Shown: piece after piece, positions 28,316 to 38,920 of the stretch
How the letters are laid out: each line of letters opens with the position of its first letter
How positions within the stretch are numbered: the first letter of the stretch is position 1
Made by a program: the position numbers and the translations under genes
Assembly (NCBI GenBank): GCA_014804355.1
Contig: JAAUZY010000060.1
Coordinates: 17,829 to 81,828 of the forward strand
Direction: 5' to 3'
DNA length: 64,000 bases
Source: Lachnospiraceae bacterium
GTDB lineage: Bacteria; Bacillota; Clostridia; Lachnospirales; Lachnospiraceae
Notes under the pieces: model-generated
Seen by the model: the letters and a program-made list of their open reading frames with translations, nothing else
Databases searched by the model: none
Told to the model about the DNA's origin: nothing

Positions 28316-30766
28316 TTATTTATCATCGCGTACGGTAAATACGATTTTCTTATTCTTAAGCCCGGCCGAAACCCGATCGCCCTGTTTGACACTGCCCCGA
28401 AGTATCTCTTCCGCCAGTGCGTCCTCGATCTCCGACTGTATGGCACGCTTCATGGGTCTTGCGCCCATCTTGGCATCCATATGCTTCTCGATCAGCCAAT
28501 CCTTGACGGACGGTGTAATGACAAGCTCGATCTCCATCTGCTCTCTGCACCGTTTCACCAGATTCTGCGCAAGCAGTGTGACGATCTTCTTCATATCCTC
28601 TCTCTGCAGCGGATGGAATACCATGATCTCATCAATACGATTGATGAATTCCGGTTTGAAAAGACGCTTCACCTCTTCCATCACACCCGACTTCATCTTA
28701 TCATAATCCTGCTCTTTCGTCGTCTGTGCACCAAAACCGAGATTCTTAGGATCAATGATCCTCTGTGCTCCCGCATTGGAAGTCATAATCAGGATAGTGT
28801 TCTTGAAGCTGACCTTCCTGCCCTTGGAATCGGTGATATGTCCGTCATCCAATACCTGCAAAAGCACATTGAATACATCCGGATGTGCCTTCTCGATTTC
28901 ATCGAAAAGTACGACAGAATACGGATTTCTCCGCACCTTCTCCGACAACTGACCGCCATCCTCAAAGCCCACGTATCCCGGCGGCGAGCCAATCATCTTG
29001 GACACGGAATGCCCTTCCATATATTCCGACATATCTACACGGATCAACGCATTTTCCGAACCAAACATCGCTTCCGCCAGCGCCTTGCTTAACTCCGTCT
29101 TGCCCACGCCTGTAGGTCCCAGAAACAGGAATGAACCGATGGGGCGGTTGGGGTCCTGCAGCCCTACCCGTCCTCTTCTCATTGCCTTGGCGACAGCTGT
29201 CACTGCTTCCTCCTGTCCGATCACACGCTTGTGCAATATGGACTCCAGCTTTAACAGACGCTCACTCTCTTTCTCGGCCAGCTTCTTTACCGGAATCTTC
29301 GTCCAGAGCGCCACTACCTCCGCGATCTCATTCTCACCCACCACATAGGTGCGCTTCGCTTCTTCCTTCTCCATGCGCTTGATGATCCGGTCATACTTCC
29401 TGATACAATCACTCTGCTTCTTCTTCAGCTCCGCCGCCTGCGTGAAAGCCTCCATGCGGATGGAACGCTCGATCTGCAGATCGATCTTCTTGATCTCCTC
29501 CGAAAGTTCCCGCAGCTTATCCGGTTGTCCGGTCACGTTAAGACGCACAGCAGCAGCCGCCTCATCGATCAGATCGATGGCTTTATCCGGCAGATTCCGG
29601 TCATTAATATATCTGTTGGAAAGCGCTACCGCAGCGCTGATCGCCTCCCCAGTAATCGTGACACGGTGGTGCTCCTCATATTTATGGGCGACACCCCGGA
29701 GGATGTTTTCAGCTTCCTCCACGGTAGGTTCCTCCACCGTCACAGGCTGGAATCTCCGTTCCAATGCCGCATCTTTCTCCACATATTTACGATACTCCGC
29801 GATCGTGGTAGCCCCGATTAACTGAATCTCTCCCCTGGCCAGAGAAGGCTTCAGTATATTAGAGGCATCGATAGCGCCCTCCGCGCCGCCCGCGCCGATG
29901 ATCGTATGCATCTCATCGAGGAAAAGAACCACATTGCCATCCTCGATCACTTCCCGTATGACCTTCTTGATCCTCTCCTCAAATTCTCCTCTGTATTTAC
30001 TTCCGGCTACCATACCGGACAAATCCAGTGTCAGTACCCTTTTATTCTGTACGGTAAAAGGCACGTCGCCTGTAACGATCCGTGCCGCCAATCCTTCTAC
30101 CACGGCAGTCTTTCCTACGCCCGGTTCTCCAATCAGACAAGGATTGTTCTTGGTTCTGCGGCTTAAGATCTGAATCACCCGGGTAATCTCTTCTTCCCTG
30201 CCGATCACGGGGTCCAGCTTACCTTCTCTCGCCAGCGCCGTCAGATCACGGCTGTACTGATCCAACGTAGAAGTCGAGCCCTTCTTTTTGCCCTGCTTCT
30301 TCCCCAGATCTTCCTTATACAAAGCGCCGTCCTCGCCCATTGCCACCAGCACATCCACATACAGTTTCTGCACGGAGATACCCATGGTGTTAAGCAGTCT
30401 GACCGCCACGTTCTCTCCCTCTTTTAACAGTGCCAGCAGAATATGCTCTGTGCCCGTCTTATCGCTGTGAAAACGCTCCGCCTGCCTATGGGCTTCGTCC
30501 AGAATGCTCTGCGCCCGCGGAGAATAGCCGTCCCGCTCTGAAATCAGAACAGAACTCTCAGGCGCAATCAGATCCTTGATCATCTCTTTCAACTGCACCA
30601 CATCCACGCCGTTATTTTGTAAAACCGTGGCTGCAACCCCCGTATTCTCTCGCAGCAGGCCTAACAGGATATGTTCGCTTCCCACATAGCTCTGCCTCAG
30701 ACTTCTGGCTGCCCTCTCCGCAAGCATTAAAGCGGCTTTCGCCTTATCTGTAAATTGTGGCTGCAT
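28316..30766 (-). CDS. clpC: ATP-dependent Clp protease ATP-binding subunit ClpC
   Basis: 816 aa; Clp N repeats, two AAA modules (GEPGVGKTAVVEGLA; GPTGVGKTELSKALAE), UVR-like middle. Confidence 0.95.
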   Translation of the reverse strand: MQPQFTDKAKAALMLAERAARSLRQSYVGSEHILLGLLRENTGVAATVLQNNGVDVVQLKEMIKDLIAPESSVLISERDGYSPRAQSILDEAHRQAERFHSDKTGTEHILLALLKEGENVAVRLLNTMGISVQKLYVDVLVAMGEDGALYKEDLGKKQGKKKGSTSTLDQYSRDLTALAREGKLDPVIGREEEITRVIQILSRRTKNNPCLIGEPGVGKTAVVEGLAARIVTGDVPFTVQNKRVLTLDLSGMVAGSKYRGEFEERIKKVIREVIEDGNVVLFLDEMHTIIGAGGAEGAIDASNILKPSLARGEIQLIGATTIAEYRKYVEKDAALERRFQPVTVEEPTVEEAENILRGVAHKYEEHHRVTITGEAISAAVALSNRYINDRNLPDKAIDLIDEAAAAVRLNVTGQPDKLRELSEEIKKIDLQIERSIRMEAFTQAAELKKKQSDCIRKYDRIIKRMEKEEAKRTYVVGENEIAEVVALWTKIPVKKLAEKESERLLKLESILHKRVIGQEEAVTAVAKAMRRGRVGLQDPNRPIGSFLFLGPTGVGKTELSKALAEAMFGSENALIRVDMSEYMEGHSVSKMIGSPPGYVGFEDGGQLSEKVRRNPYSVVLFDEIEKAHPDVFNVLLQVLDDGHITDSKGRKVSFKNTILIMTSNAGAQRIIDPKNLGFGAQTTKEQDYDKMKSGVMEEVKRLFKPEFINRIDEIMVFHPLQREDMKKIVTLLAQNLVKRCREQMEIELVITPSVKDWLIEKHMDAKMGARPMKRAIQSEIEDALAEEILRGSVKQGDRVSAGLKNKKIVFTVRDDK

Positions 30767-31149
30767 CAGTAATCCATTCCTTTCCCATAGTCTTCATATA
30801 TTTCATCTATAAGAGCATGTACTTCTTCTCTGGAAATATTCTTACAACTTGCTTTCGCCAGCGTCACCTGCAATTCCCTGCGCACCTCGTCAAGCGCCTG
30901 CATCCTGTTGATGTCGATCGCGATCATGGCGCCTCTCCTGCGGTCTACCTTCACGTATCCCTCCTGTTTCAGCACGGTATACGCTTTGTTGACCGTATGC
31001 ATATTGATACCGATAGTATCCGCCAGTTGTCTGACGGAAGGGAGCATATCCCCTTCCTGAAACTGCGCCGTAGCAATTCCTAAGATGATCTGGTTGCGCA
31101 GCTGCATATATATAGCTTCATCACTGTTAAAATCTATCTCAATGAACAT
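30766..31149 (-). CDS. GntR family (YtrA-like) transcriptional regulator
   Basis: 127 aa; EAIYMQLRNQIILGIATAQFQEGDMLPSVRQLADTIGINMHTVNKAYTVLKQEGYV. Stop overlaps the clpC start (TGATG). Confidence 0.88.
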   Translation of the reverse strand: MFIEIDFNSDEAIYMQLRNQIILGIATAQFQEGDMLPSVRQLADTIGINMHTVNKAYTVLKQEGYVKVDRRRGAMIAIDINRMQALDEVRRELQVTLAKASCKNISREEVHALIDEIYEDYGKGMDY

Positions 31150-31163
31150 TCATTCTCCTACCA

Positions 31164-32558
31164 TCATTCCCTGTCGTCCATACTTAAGAACTCAAACTCG
31201 AATTCATCATCATCCAGCAGAAAATTCTTCGTCTTACGCTTGGGGGCGTTTGCTGCCGCAGTCTCTTCCTCTCTCTCGTCGCGTGCCTGCCGTCTGCGTG
31301 CCTGACGTTGTTCTGTCTCAGCATCCTCCTCGTCCTCCGAACGCCTTCTGCGTCTGCTGGACGGCTCTTCCGCTTCCTGCGAACGCCGTCTGCGAGGCAA
31401 CTCTTCATCCTCTCTCGCTTCCCGTCTTCCGCTACGCGCCGTCCTTGCATCCGTCTGAGAGTCACGCCTTCTCTCCTGCGGCGCTTCATCTTCCTCCGCA
31501 CGCTGTCTGCGTCTGGACATTCCTTCCGTCTCCGGTTCTTCCTCGTCCTCTTCGTCGTCCTCATAATCCTCGTAATACACATCACGCAGCTTCAACGCCA
31601 TAATGATCACCGCGATGATCAGCAACACGGCCAGAACCACCAGCGCGACAATCGCGATCCGCTGCTTTACAAGCGTCTTCGCTTCCTCCTCCGTATCCTC
31701 CGGCTGCATATTCGCCGCTGCCAATATCTGATCTACTCTCTTCTTATCACTGCCACCCTGTGTGTGATCATACAAATACCACGCATAGGAACCGTCCGGC
31801 TCCGATTCATAGATCAACTCGTAGTCATTATTCACGGGACGCTGTGTCTCCTGCGGCTGTTCCGGTTCCTGCGGCTGCTCCTCCTCTTCTGATACGGGAA
31901 CCATATCTCCCAATGTCAGAAGATCCGAGCGGATAAACCCTGTCTTCTCCACGTTACCGGTTCCGGTAAAAGTAACGTAATACCAGTCTTTACCGTCACT
32001 TCCCTCGGACTTTCCGCTGATAACTACCTGTGCATTTTCAGTCAGTCTGTCTACTACCGTATCGTTTGTGGACGGCGCCGATCTTACCTTGATCGCTTCC
32101 ACGTGAACAGATGCATACTGTGCATCCATGGGCTCATGAGGCTGTACCGTCGCGCCCGACGGTGTCTGCCCGTCACCGGACGCTGTACCGGCATCACCAG
32201 TGTCATTCGAAGCCGCGTTCTGAGAAGAACTATCGCCGGCCTCCTTGTCGATCATATCCGCCCGAATATACCCTGTCTTATTTGCGTCGATGGCTACCTG
32301 ATACCACAGTGCGCCGGCGGAATCCTGTGCTTCCTCCCGGATCGAAACCTTCGCGCCTCTTGAGGCGCTGCCGATGACTTCGCTTGTCGCGTCCGCTTTC
32401 TCACGTATCTTAACGGAATCCACTTTAACCGTGCCCGTGGAATCCGCCAGACTGATCAGCGGATGGCACCATAATATGGAGACAATGCCGGCTACCGCCA
32501 CCATCCCCCGCAGGATGCGCCCACAGATCGCTCTGATATCTCTTCTGTTCTGTGCCAT
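31164..32558 (-). CDS. SH3-domain surface protein with TM and Arg/Glu-rich C-terminal tail
   Basis: Start MAQNRRDIRA at 32558. Two SH3b-like segments (VDSVKIREKADATSEVIGSASRGAKVSI; VEAIKVRSAPSTNDTVVDRLTENAQVVI), TM IAIVALVVLAVLLIIAVIIMALK, low-complexity charged tail. Confidence 0.75.
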   Translation of the reverse strand: MAQNRRDIRAICGRILRGMVAVAGIVSILWCHPLISLADSTGTVKVDSVKIREKADATSEVIGSASRGAKVSIREEAQDSAGALWYQVAIDANKTGYIRADMIDKEAGDSSSQNAASNDTGDAGTASGDGQTPSGATVQPHEPMDAQYASVHVEAIKVRSAPSTNDTVVDRLTENAQVVISGKSEGSDGKDWYYVTFTGTGNVEKTGFIRSDLLTLGDMVPVSEEEEQPQEPEQPQETQRPVNNDYELIYESEPDGSYAWYLYDHTQGGSDKKRVDQILAAANMQPEDTEEEAKTLVKQRIAIVALVVLAVLLIIAVIIMALKLRDVYYEDYEDDEEDEEEPETEGMSRRRQRAEEDEAPQERRRDSQTDARTARSGRREAREDEELPRRRRSQEAEEPSSRRRRRSEDEEDAETEQRQARRRQARDEREEETAAANAPKRKTKNFLLDDDEFEFEFLSMDDRE

Positions 32559-32583
32559 ATCTTTTCTCCCTTTGTCTGTCTTA

Positions 32584-33072
32584 CTACTGTTCTCTTGTAA
32601 ACCGCTTAGAGCCTTCCTCACCCTTAGGTCTCTCTGCGCTGAAACCGGACAGATTAATATTTCTGGAAGCTCTCGTTTTCTCCTCTATAGCTCTGTGATA
32701 TGCCGTCTCACACTTAGCGCAGTATTTTCCGAAACGAATCGCCGACCCGCAGATCTCACAAGTCAGAAATACATTGGAATTAGGCGCGATCTCCAGCCTT
32801 TCTTCCTTAAGCATATCCCTGATTGCCTTCTGCGACACTCCCGTAGCATCAGATGCCTGCGCGGCCGTCGCGCCCGCATGCTTCTCGATATAATTGCGCA
32901 CTTTACCATAATCGTCGTACTCCTGATAATTGCAATCCTCGCACCGGAACTCTCCGCACCCTTTATAAACCATGACCCCGCCGCATTCCCGGCATATCGT
33001 AGGTCTGTTATAATTCTGCAGGTCCAGCAGCTCCCTTCTGAGATTTTCAGCCTTTTCCTCCCTACTGCTCAT
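32584..33072 (-). CDS. Zinc-ribbon protein resembling flagellar operon YvyF-type proteins
   Basis: 162 aa; CRECGG...CEDC and CEICGSAIRFGKYCAKCETAYH. Confidence 0.6.
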   Translation of the reverse strand: MSSREEKAENLRRELLDLQNYNRPTICRECGGVMVYKGCGEFRCEDCNYQEYDDYGKVRNYIEKHAGATAAQASDATGVSQKAIRDMLKEERLEIAPNSNVFLTCEICGSAIRFGKYCAKCETAYHRAIEEKTRASRNINLSGFSAERPKGEEGSKRFTREQ

Positions 33073-33104
33073 GGAAATACTCCTCTCCCTTCTTTTACAC
33101 CCCT

Positions 33105-34376
33105 TTATGCTTCATCAATGGCTTTGCCGATATCGTTCCTCATATATTTGTTATCGAAGCTGATCCATTTGGTTGCTTCATAGGCGTTGGCACGCGCTTC
33201 TTTCAGATCCTTCCCCTTCGCGGTAACACCCAGCACGCGCCCACCGTTAGTCACGATTCCCTGTTCTGTCTGTTTCGTTCCCGCATGGAAACAGTAATAA
33301 TCGTCACTGCCGACAAACCGCTCCAACCCATTGATCAAAAATCCCTTCTCATAGGAAACCGGATACCCTTCGGATGCCAGCACAACACAGACCGCCGCAT
33401 TATCCTCGAACTGCAGGTCGATCTGATCCAGCGTGCCGTCAATACACGCCTCAGCAACCTCAATAATATCGTTTTTCATGCGCGGCAGCACCACCTGCGC
33501 CTCGGGATCTCCGAATCTGGCATTATATTCCAGCACACGGGGCCCGTCCTGCGTCAGCATCAGCCCGAAGAAGATTACTCCGTGGAAAGGCCGTCCCTCC
33601 GCCGCCATGGCATCCACCGTCGCCTGATAAATATGTTCCTTGCAGAAAGCATCCACTTCTTCCGTATAGAAGGGACTCGGAGAGAATGTACCCATACCGC
33701 CCGTATTGAGTCCTCGGTCACCGTCCTGTGCCCGTTTGTGATCCTGCGCTGAGGACATGATCCTGATTGTCCTGCCGTCTACAAAGGAAAGTACGGAAAC
33801 TTCTCGTCCCGTCATGAATTCCTCTATGACCATGCGGTTGCCTGCCGCACCGAACTTCTTATCCTCCATGATCGTTCTGACGCCTTCCTTTGCCTCCTCC
33901 AAAGTCTGGCAAATCAGTACGCCCTTACCCAGAGCCAGCCCGTCGGCTTTCAGAACTACAGGCATCTTCGCTGTTTCCAGATAGACCAGAGCCGCCTGCG
34001 GATCGTCAAAATTCTCATATGCCGCCGTAGGAATATTATATTTTTTCATCAAATCCTTGGAAAATGCCTTGCTTCCCTCTAAGATCGCCGCATTCTTCCT
34101 CGGTCCGAAGACGCGCAGTCCCGCCGCCTCCATCTCATCCACCAGGCCGCCTACTAACGGATCATCCATGCCGACGATGGTCAGGTCGATAGCCTGCTCC
34201 TTGGCAAACTCCACGATCTTATCAAATTCCATGGCGCCGATGGGCACACACTCCGCAATCTGTCCGATGCCCGCGTTCCCCGGCGTACAGTAGATCTTAT
34301 CCACCCTCGGACTCTTCGCCACGCTGGCAGCTATCGCATGTTCCCTGCCGCCGCTTCCTACGATTAATACTTTCAT
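33105..34376 (-). CDS. purD: Phosphoribosylamine-glycine ligase
   Basis: 423 aa; MKVLIVGSGGREHAI, HKRAQDGDRGLNTGGMGTFSPSP. Confidence 0.97.
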   Translation of the reverse strand: MKVLIVGSGGREHAIAASVAKSPRVDKIYCTPGNAGIGQIAECVPIGAMEFDKIVEFAKEQAIDLTIVGMDDPLVGGLVDEMEAAGLRVFGPRKNAAILEGSKAFSKDLMKKYNIPTAAYENFDDPQAALVYLETAKMPVVLKADGLALGKGVLICQTLEEAKEGVRTIMEDKKFGAAGNRMVIEEFMTGREVSVLSFVDGRTIRIMSSAQDHKRAQDGDRGLNTGGMGTFSPSPFYTEEVDAFCKEHIYQATVDAMAAEGRPFHGVIFFGLMLTQDGPRVLEYNARFGDPEAQVVLPRMKNDIIEVAEACIDGTLDQIDLQFEDNAAVCVVLASEGYPVSYEKGFLINGLERFVGSDDYYCFHAGTKQTEQGIVTNGGRVLGVTAKGKDLKEARANAYEATKWISFDNKYMRNDIGKAIDEA

Positions 34377-34423
34377 CTTGATATCCTATGCCTTTCCGAT
34401 TTATCTGCATTGTACGCGGCACA

Positions 34424-35050
34424 TCACTCCGCGATCTGTACCCGTCCGTCAACAACCGTCACCGCACCCGCGGCAATCAGCGCCAGACTCCAGGGCAGAA
34501 TCACCCACTCCGCCTCTTCCATCACACGCTGCTGCAGAGTCTCCGGCGTGTCTCTCTGTAAGACCTGCACCGCCTTCTGCATGATGATCGGTCCCGTGTC
34601 CGTGCCCTCATCCACGAAATGCACCGTGGCGCCGGTTACTTTCACGCCCCGCTCCAACACCGCCTCATGTACTTTCAGTCCGTAATACCCCTTACCGCAG
34701 AAGGAGGGGATAAGAGACGGATGAATGTTAATGATCTTGTTCTCGTATTCTTTAATCAGCTGCGGCGGGAGCACTACCAGAAATCCTGCCAGCACGATCA
34801 GATCCGGGCTGACCTCGTCTACCGCCTTATGCAGCGCTTCATTGAACTGTTCCCGATCCGGATAATCATGGGGAGAAACGCAGATTCCTTCGATCCCTGC
34901 CTGCTTTGCGCGTTCCAGTGCGTAAGCATTCCTGTTATTGCTGATTACACGCAGAATCTCTACATTTGGAATTGATCCTGCATGCACACCGTCAATGATC
35001 GCCTGTAAATTCGTGCCGCCTCCGGACACACATACCACTATCTTGAGCAT
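34424..35050 (-). CDS. purN: Phosphoribosylglycinamide formyltransferase
   Basis: 208 aa; VCVSGGGTNLQAIIDG, IINIHPSLIPSFCGKGYYG. Confidence 0.96.
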   Translation of the reverse strand: MLKIVVCVSGGGTNLQAIIDGVHAGSIPNVEILRVISNNRNAYALERAKQAGIEGICVSPHDYPDREQFNEALHKAVDEVSPDLIVLAGFLVVLPPQLIKEYENKIINIHPSLIPSFCGKGYYGLKVHEAVLERGVKVTGATVHFVDEGTDTGPIIMQKAVQVLQRDTPETLQQRVMEEAEWVILPWSLALIAAGAVTVVDGRVQIAE

Positions 35051-35068
35051 CGCTTTTGCCTCTTTTCC

Positions 35069-36094
35069 CTATTTAATAATAACTTCTCTGCTTCCAGACT
35101 CCGTCTCTCCGACGATATACGCCGTCTCGCCGGCTTCCTTCAGCGCGGCAAGCGTCTTGTCCGCATCTGCGGAATCTACCGCCAGAATCATGCCAAGCCC
35201 CATGTTGTAAGTATTGTACATCATCTTTTCATCCAGATTACCGGTCTTTTGTAATAACCGGAAGATGGGAAGTACCGGATAGCTGTCTTTATGTACCACG
35301 GCCGTCACGCCCTCCGGCAGCATTCTCGGAATGTTCTCATAGAAGCCGCCGCCGGTAATGTGGCTGCACCCCTTGATGGTCACGCCTGCACTGCGTACGG
35401 ACTGCAGCGCCTTCACATAGATTCTGGTGGGCGTAAGAAGCGCCTCTCCCAGCGTCATATTAAGTTCCTCATAATAGGTATCCAGACTCTCTTTCGTCAT
35501 CTCAAATACTTTGCGTACCAGAGAGAAGCCGTTACTGTGTACACCGGAAGACGCGATACCGATCAGGGTATCCCCCAGTTCGATCTGCTCGCCTGTGATC
35601 AGATCCTTCTCATCCACCACGCCTACTGCAAAACCGGCCAGATCATACTCATCCTCCGGCATCAGTCCCGGGTGTTCCGCCGTCTCGCCGCCGATCAACG
35701 CCGCGCCCGCCTGCTTACACCCCTCGGCGACACCGCTGACTATGGACGCGATCTTCTCCGGATAATTCTTGCCACATGCGATATAGTCTAAGAAAAACAG
35801 CGGTTCTCCGCCCGCGCACACCACATCGTTGACACACATCGCCACACAGTCAATTCCCACCGTATCATGCCTATCCATAAGAAACGCCAGCTTGATCTTC
35901 GTGCCGACGCCGTCCGTCCCCGACAGGAGCACCGGATGCTCCATCTGCTTGATCTTGTCCATGGAGAAAGCTCCCGAAAAGCCGCCCAGTCCGCCTAACA
36001 CTTCCGGTCTCATTGTTTCCTTTACGTGTTTCTTCATTAATTCTACCGACCGATAACCGGCTTCGATATCGACACCCGCTGTCTTGTAATCCAT
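35069..36094 (-). CDS. purM: Phosphoribosylformylglycinamidine cyclo-ligase
   Basis: 341 aa; [40 protein letters not shown]. Confidence 0.97.
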   Translation of the reverse strand: MDYKTAGVDIEAGYRSVELMKKHVKETMRPEVLGGLGGFSGAFSMDKIKQMEHPVLLSGTDGVGTKIKLAFLMDRHDTVGIDCVAMCVNDVVCAGGEPLFFLDYIACGKNYPEKIASIVSGVAEGCKQAGAALIGGETAEHPGLMPEDEYDLAGFAVGVVDEKDLITGEQIELGDTLIGIASSGVHSNGFSLVRKVFEMTKESLDTYYEELNMTLGEALLTPTRIYVKALQSVRSAGVTIKGCSHITGGGFYENIPRMLPEGVTAVVHKDSYPVLPIFRLLQKTGNLDEKMMYNTYNMGLGMILAVDSADADKTLAALKEAGETAYIVGETESGSREVIIK

Positions 36095-36115
36095 ACCTTA
36101 CCTCCATTGTATTTC

Positions 36116-36170
36116 GTAACTGTTCAGAGCCCTGTTCTTCACAGCTACGAAGCTCCTTCTGAACAGTTAC
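36116..36170. repeat. ~55-bp dispersed palindromic repeat, full copy
   Basis: GTAACTGTTCAGAGCCCTGTTCTTCACAGCTACGAAGCTCCTTCTGAACAGTTAC; 13-bp perfect terminal inverted repeats; sits between purE and purM. Confidence 0.85.
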
Positions 36171-36184
36171 TGTATTTCTATAAT

Positions 36185-36694
36185 TTAGTCCGCCATATAA
36201 TTTCTGTATCCCACTTCCTGCAGCTTCGCGTCTTTCTTCTGCACGCTTGCCTTCAGGCTCTGGGTATAATCTTTCAGTCTCTGCAGCAGCGCAGGATCGG
36301 ATGTGGCGAGTATCTTCGCCGCCAGAATACCCGCATTCTGTCCACCGCCGATGGCCACCGTGGCTACCGGTATGCCGGAGGGCATCTGCACGATGGAATA
36401 CAGAGAATCCACCCCTCCCAGATCGGAAGTCTTCATGGGTACGCCGATAACCGGCATCGGAAAGATCGCAGCGCACATACCGGGCAGGTGTGCCGCCTTA
36501 CCGGCGCCTGCGATGATCACCTTGAAACCTTTACTCTCCGCACTCTTCGCGTACTCATAGAACACATCCGGTTCTCTGTGCGCCGATATAATCGACATCT
36601 CGTAAGATATGCCGAGATCTTCCAGTAAATCTGCCGCCTTAGCCATAACGGGCATATCGGAATCGCTGCCCATCACAATACCTACCTGTGCCAT
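36185..36694 (-). CDS. purE: 5-(carboxyamino)imidazole ribonucleotide mutase
   Basis: 169 aa; VGIVMGSDSDMPVM, SAHREPD, GAGKAAHLPGMCAA. Confidence 0.96.
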   Translation of the reverse strand: MAQVGIVMGSDSDMPVMAKAADLLEDLGISYEMSIISAHREPDVFYEYAKSAESKGFKVIIAGAGKAAHLPGMCAAIFPMPVIGVPMKTSDLGGVDSLYSIVQMPSGIPVATVAIGGGQNAGILAAKILATSDPALLQRLKDYTQSLKASVQKKDAKLQEVGYRNYMAD

Positions 36695-36796
36695 CTGTCA
36701 TTTCCTCCTTAGCTTCCCTACCACAACATCTTGTGGCAACGCGGATTAATACCCATAATCAGTGTACTATTTTTTCCGTCAGAGCGCAACTATCTT

Positions 36797-38899
36797 TTAT
36801 AGTATATTCTCCCCAAAAGCACGGTTCAGCTCCTCGCACCCCTCCAGAACGAATTGACCGTCCCGGATAATCGAAATCGTCTCTCCCGTTTCAGTCAACA
36901 CTGACAACTCTCCCAGCTCATCATAAGGTATCGTAATATCCGTGTGACACTGGAAATATGCCTTGTTGACATCCGTGTCACGTAAAACTGACACTTCGTT
37001 ATCCTTCGCAACGATCTCCTTTCTGTCCGGATTATACACCCGTACATTCTCCGCATGGGAATAGCAGGTATCCCCCACTGCAAAATGCGGTCCCGTCTTC
37101 TCTGCAATCAGAATCGGCATCTTATCCTCTATCCCGTACTTACGCGCCACCACATAGGCAGTAGTATTGGTACCGATGGCAAACTCGCCCAGCGGAAGCG
37201 AATCATGGTGAAACAGCACATTATCCTTGATATATTTGCGATTTTCATCCTCCGTCGGGAAATTGGCACAGCCGTAATCCGTCACCATACCGTCTGTGAA
37301 CTTCAGCCACATATCCTTATATTCCAGTCCGTTCAGGAAGACTCTTGTCACGTGCAGGGTACCGTCCGTGCCGGTCAACATCGGGGAAGTGAATACCTCG
37401 CCCACCGGAATATTCACATCCGCCACACAGTTCTCGAAATTTGTCTCCTTGTCGGGATCTGCCAGTCTGTGCAGACGGATCGTCAAATCTGTCCTGTTGT
37501 CTCCGCTGCCAATGACTCTCGCAGTCAATCCAAGGTCCAGCGCATCTATGATCTTCTGCTGGATTCCCTGATACAATTTATAATCCAATGTGTTGATGCG
37601 AACGATGTCATCGAATATCTCCTCATACCGCTCTCCGATGTCCGGTACCGGGAAGGCGATGATCGTAAAGCTTCTCTCCTCACCGGGAATATATTCATTC
37701 TGCAATGCCCCTGCCTTAACCGCATACTCTACGGAAAGCTTCTGCTGCTTCGGCGTCAGTCTGTATGCCGTCTTCTTCGTCTGCGGCACGAAAGGCTTCT
37801 CACCGAAGATCTCCGCAACCGCGGGACCGCCGAATACTGCCGCCTGTGCCCGATACTGCTCATAGGCATTCTTCATGCAGTTAAGCTTCCGCTCCGCCAG
37901 TTGTTTATCCAGCACAAGTGCCTGATCTTCCCTGTGGTCATAATCAAACTGTTTATTCGGGTTCGCGCCGAAGAATCCGTTCTTATCTACGCTTCTGCCC
38001 TGGAAAATATTTGTGCCCGCGCGATAGATCGTGGTTTGTAGACCGATTTGGTCAAAATTAAGAACAGCCTCTCGGATCATCCGCTCAAAACCCAGCGCAT
38101 AGCGGATATTCACCGTTTTCTTGATAGAGATATCCTTATTGCCGACCTGAAATCCGATACGATATCCTTCCGTATATGTGTCGGCTAACAGCTTCACTCT
38201 CTCGGCCGGCATCTCATTCAGATGGGCGGCAGTTTTCAGTTCATTGTCCGTGACATATTCCCCGTAATAATAGAGATACCGCAGATCAGACAGATCACTC
38301 TCCATCACGATGCGATATGCGAAATCCTTGTCCGGGCACAGCATTCCTGCCGTCCGTTCCAGCGATGCCGGTTCGTAATAATCACTCACATACCAGTACA
38401 GAATCTGCTGTAGTGCTTCCTCCTTCGGCATGCCATCCTGTTCCTGCGTCTCACCCTCAAACGCCTGATAGACTTCCAGAAGCAGCTCTGCCCGTATCAC
38501 CATATCAAAGCGATTCTGCTCAAACGCCGCCGGAATCATCCCCCGCAGTTCCGCGTAGAGAAATGAAAACATTTTTCCAATCGACTCACCCAGACAATCC
38601 ACCGCATAATCAGGATTGCCGTAGCTCGCGTCATAATGCTCCGGTAAAATATCGGCATACAATTCCCGGTTGAACTCCTGCAGTTCTTCCAGACTCATCT
38701 GCCGCAGTCTGCCGCTCTCCACGATATTCCATGCACGATCCGCCAGCAGTACAAACTCAGCCATACGACCAAAATATGCCTGTTCTTTTTCCTCATAGAT
38801 TGACTCATTCGGTATTTCCCTGATCCGTTCCATTGCCAGCGCATACCGCTCCCTTTCCAGATCGTCTCTGTCCGCTTCCGAAATATAAATGTCTTCCAT
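36797..38899 (-). CDS. M29-type aminopeptidase
   Basis: 700 aa; GEVFTSPMLTGTDGTLHV, FAIGTNTTAYVVARKYGIEDKMPILIAEKTGPHFAVGDTCYSHAE. Confidence 0.82.
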   Translation of the reverse strand: MEDIYISEADRDDLERERYALAMERIREIPNESIYEEKEQAYFGRMAEFVLLADRAWNIVESGRLRQMSLEELQEFNRELYADILPEHYDASYGNPDYAVDCLGESIGKMFSFLYAELRGMIPAAFEQNRFDMVIRAELLLEVYQAFEGETQEQDGMPKEEALQQILYWYVSDYYEPASLERTAGMLCPDKDFAYRIVMESDLSDLRYLYYYGEYVTDNELKTAAHLNEMPAERVKLLADTYTEGYRIGFQVGNKDISIKKTVNIRYALGFERMIREAVLNFDQIGLQTTIYRAGTNIFQGRSVDKNGFFGANPNKQFDYDHREDQALVLDKQLAERKLNCMKNAYEQYRAQAAVFGGPAVAEIFGEKPFVPQTKKTAYRLTPKQQKLSVEYAVKAGALQNEYIPGEERSFTIIAFPVPDIGERYEEIFDDIVRINTLDYKLYQGIQQKIIDALDLGLTARVIGSGDNRTDLTIRLHRLADPDKETNFENCVADVNIPVGEVFTSPMLTGTDGTLHVTRVFLNGLEYKDMWLKFTDGMVTDYGCANFPTEDENRKYIKDNVLFHHDSLPLGEFAIGTNTTAYVVARKYGIEDKMPILIAEKTGPHFAVGDTCYSHAENVRVYNPDRKEIVAKDNEVSVLRDTDVNKAYFQCHTDITIPYDELGELSVLTETGETISIIRDGQFVLEGCEELNRAFGENIL

Positions 38900-38920
38900 T
38901 ACATCATCCTCTTTTCTTTA

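Noticed and set aside
36721-36736. CCACAACATCTTGTGG palindrome upstream of purE as a specific regulator site
   Set aside because: Perfect 6-bp arms, but short and single-copy; no PurR box or purine riboswitch recognised. Not strong enough to call.
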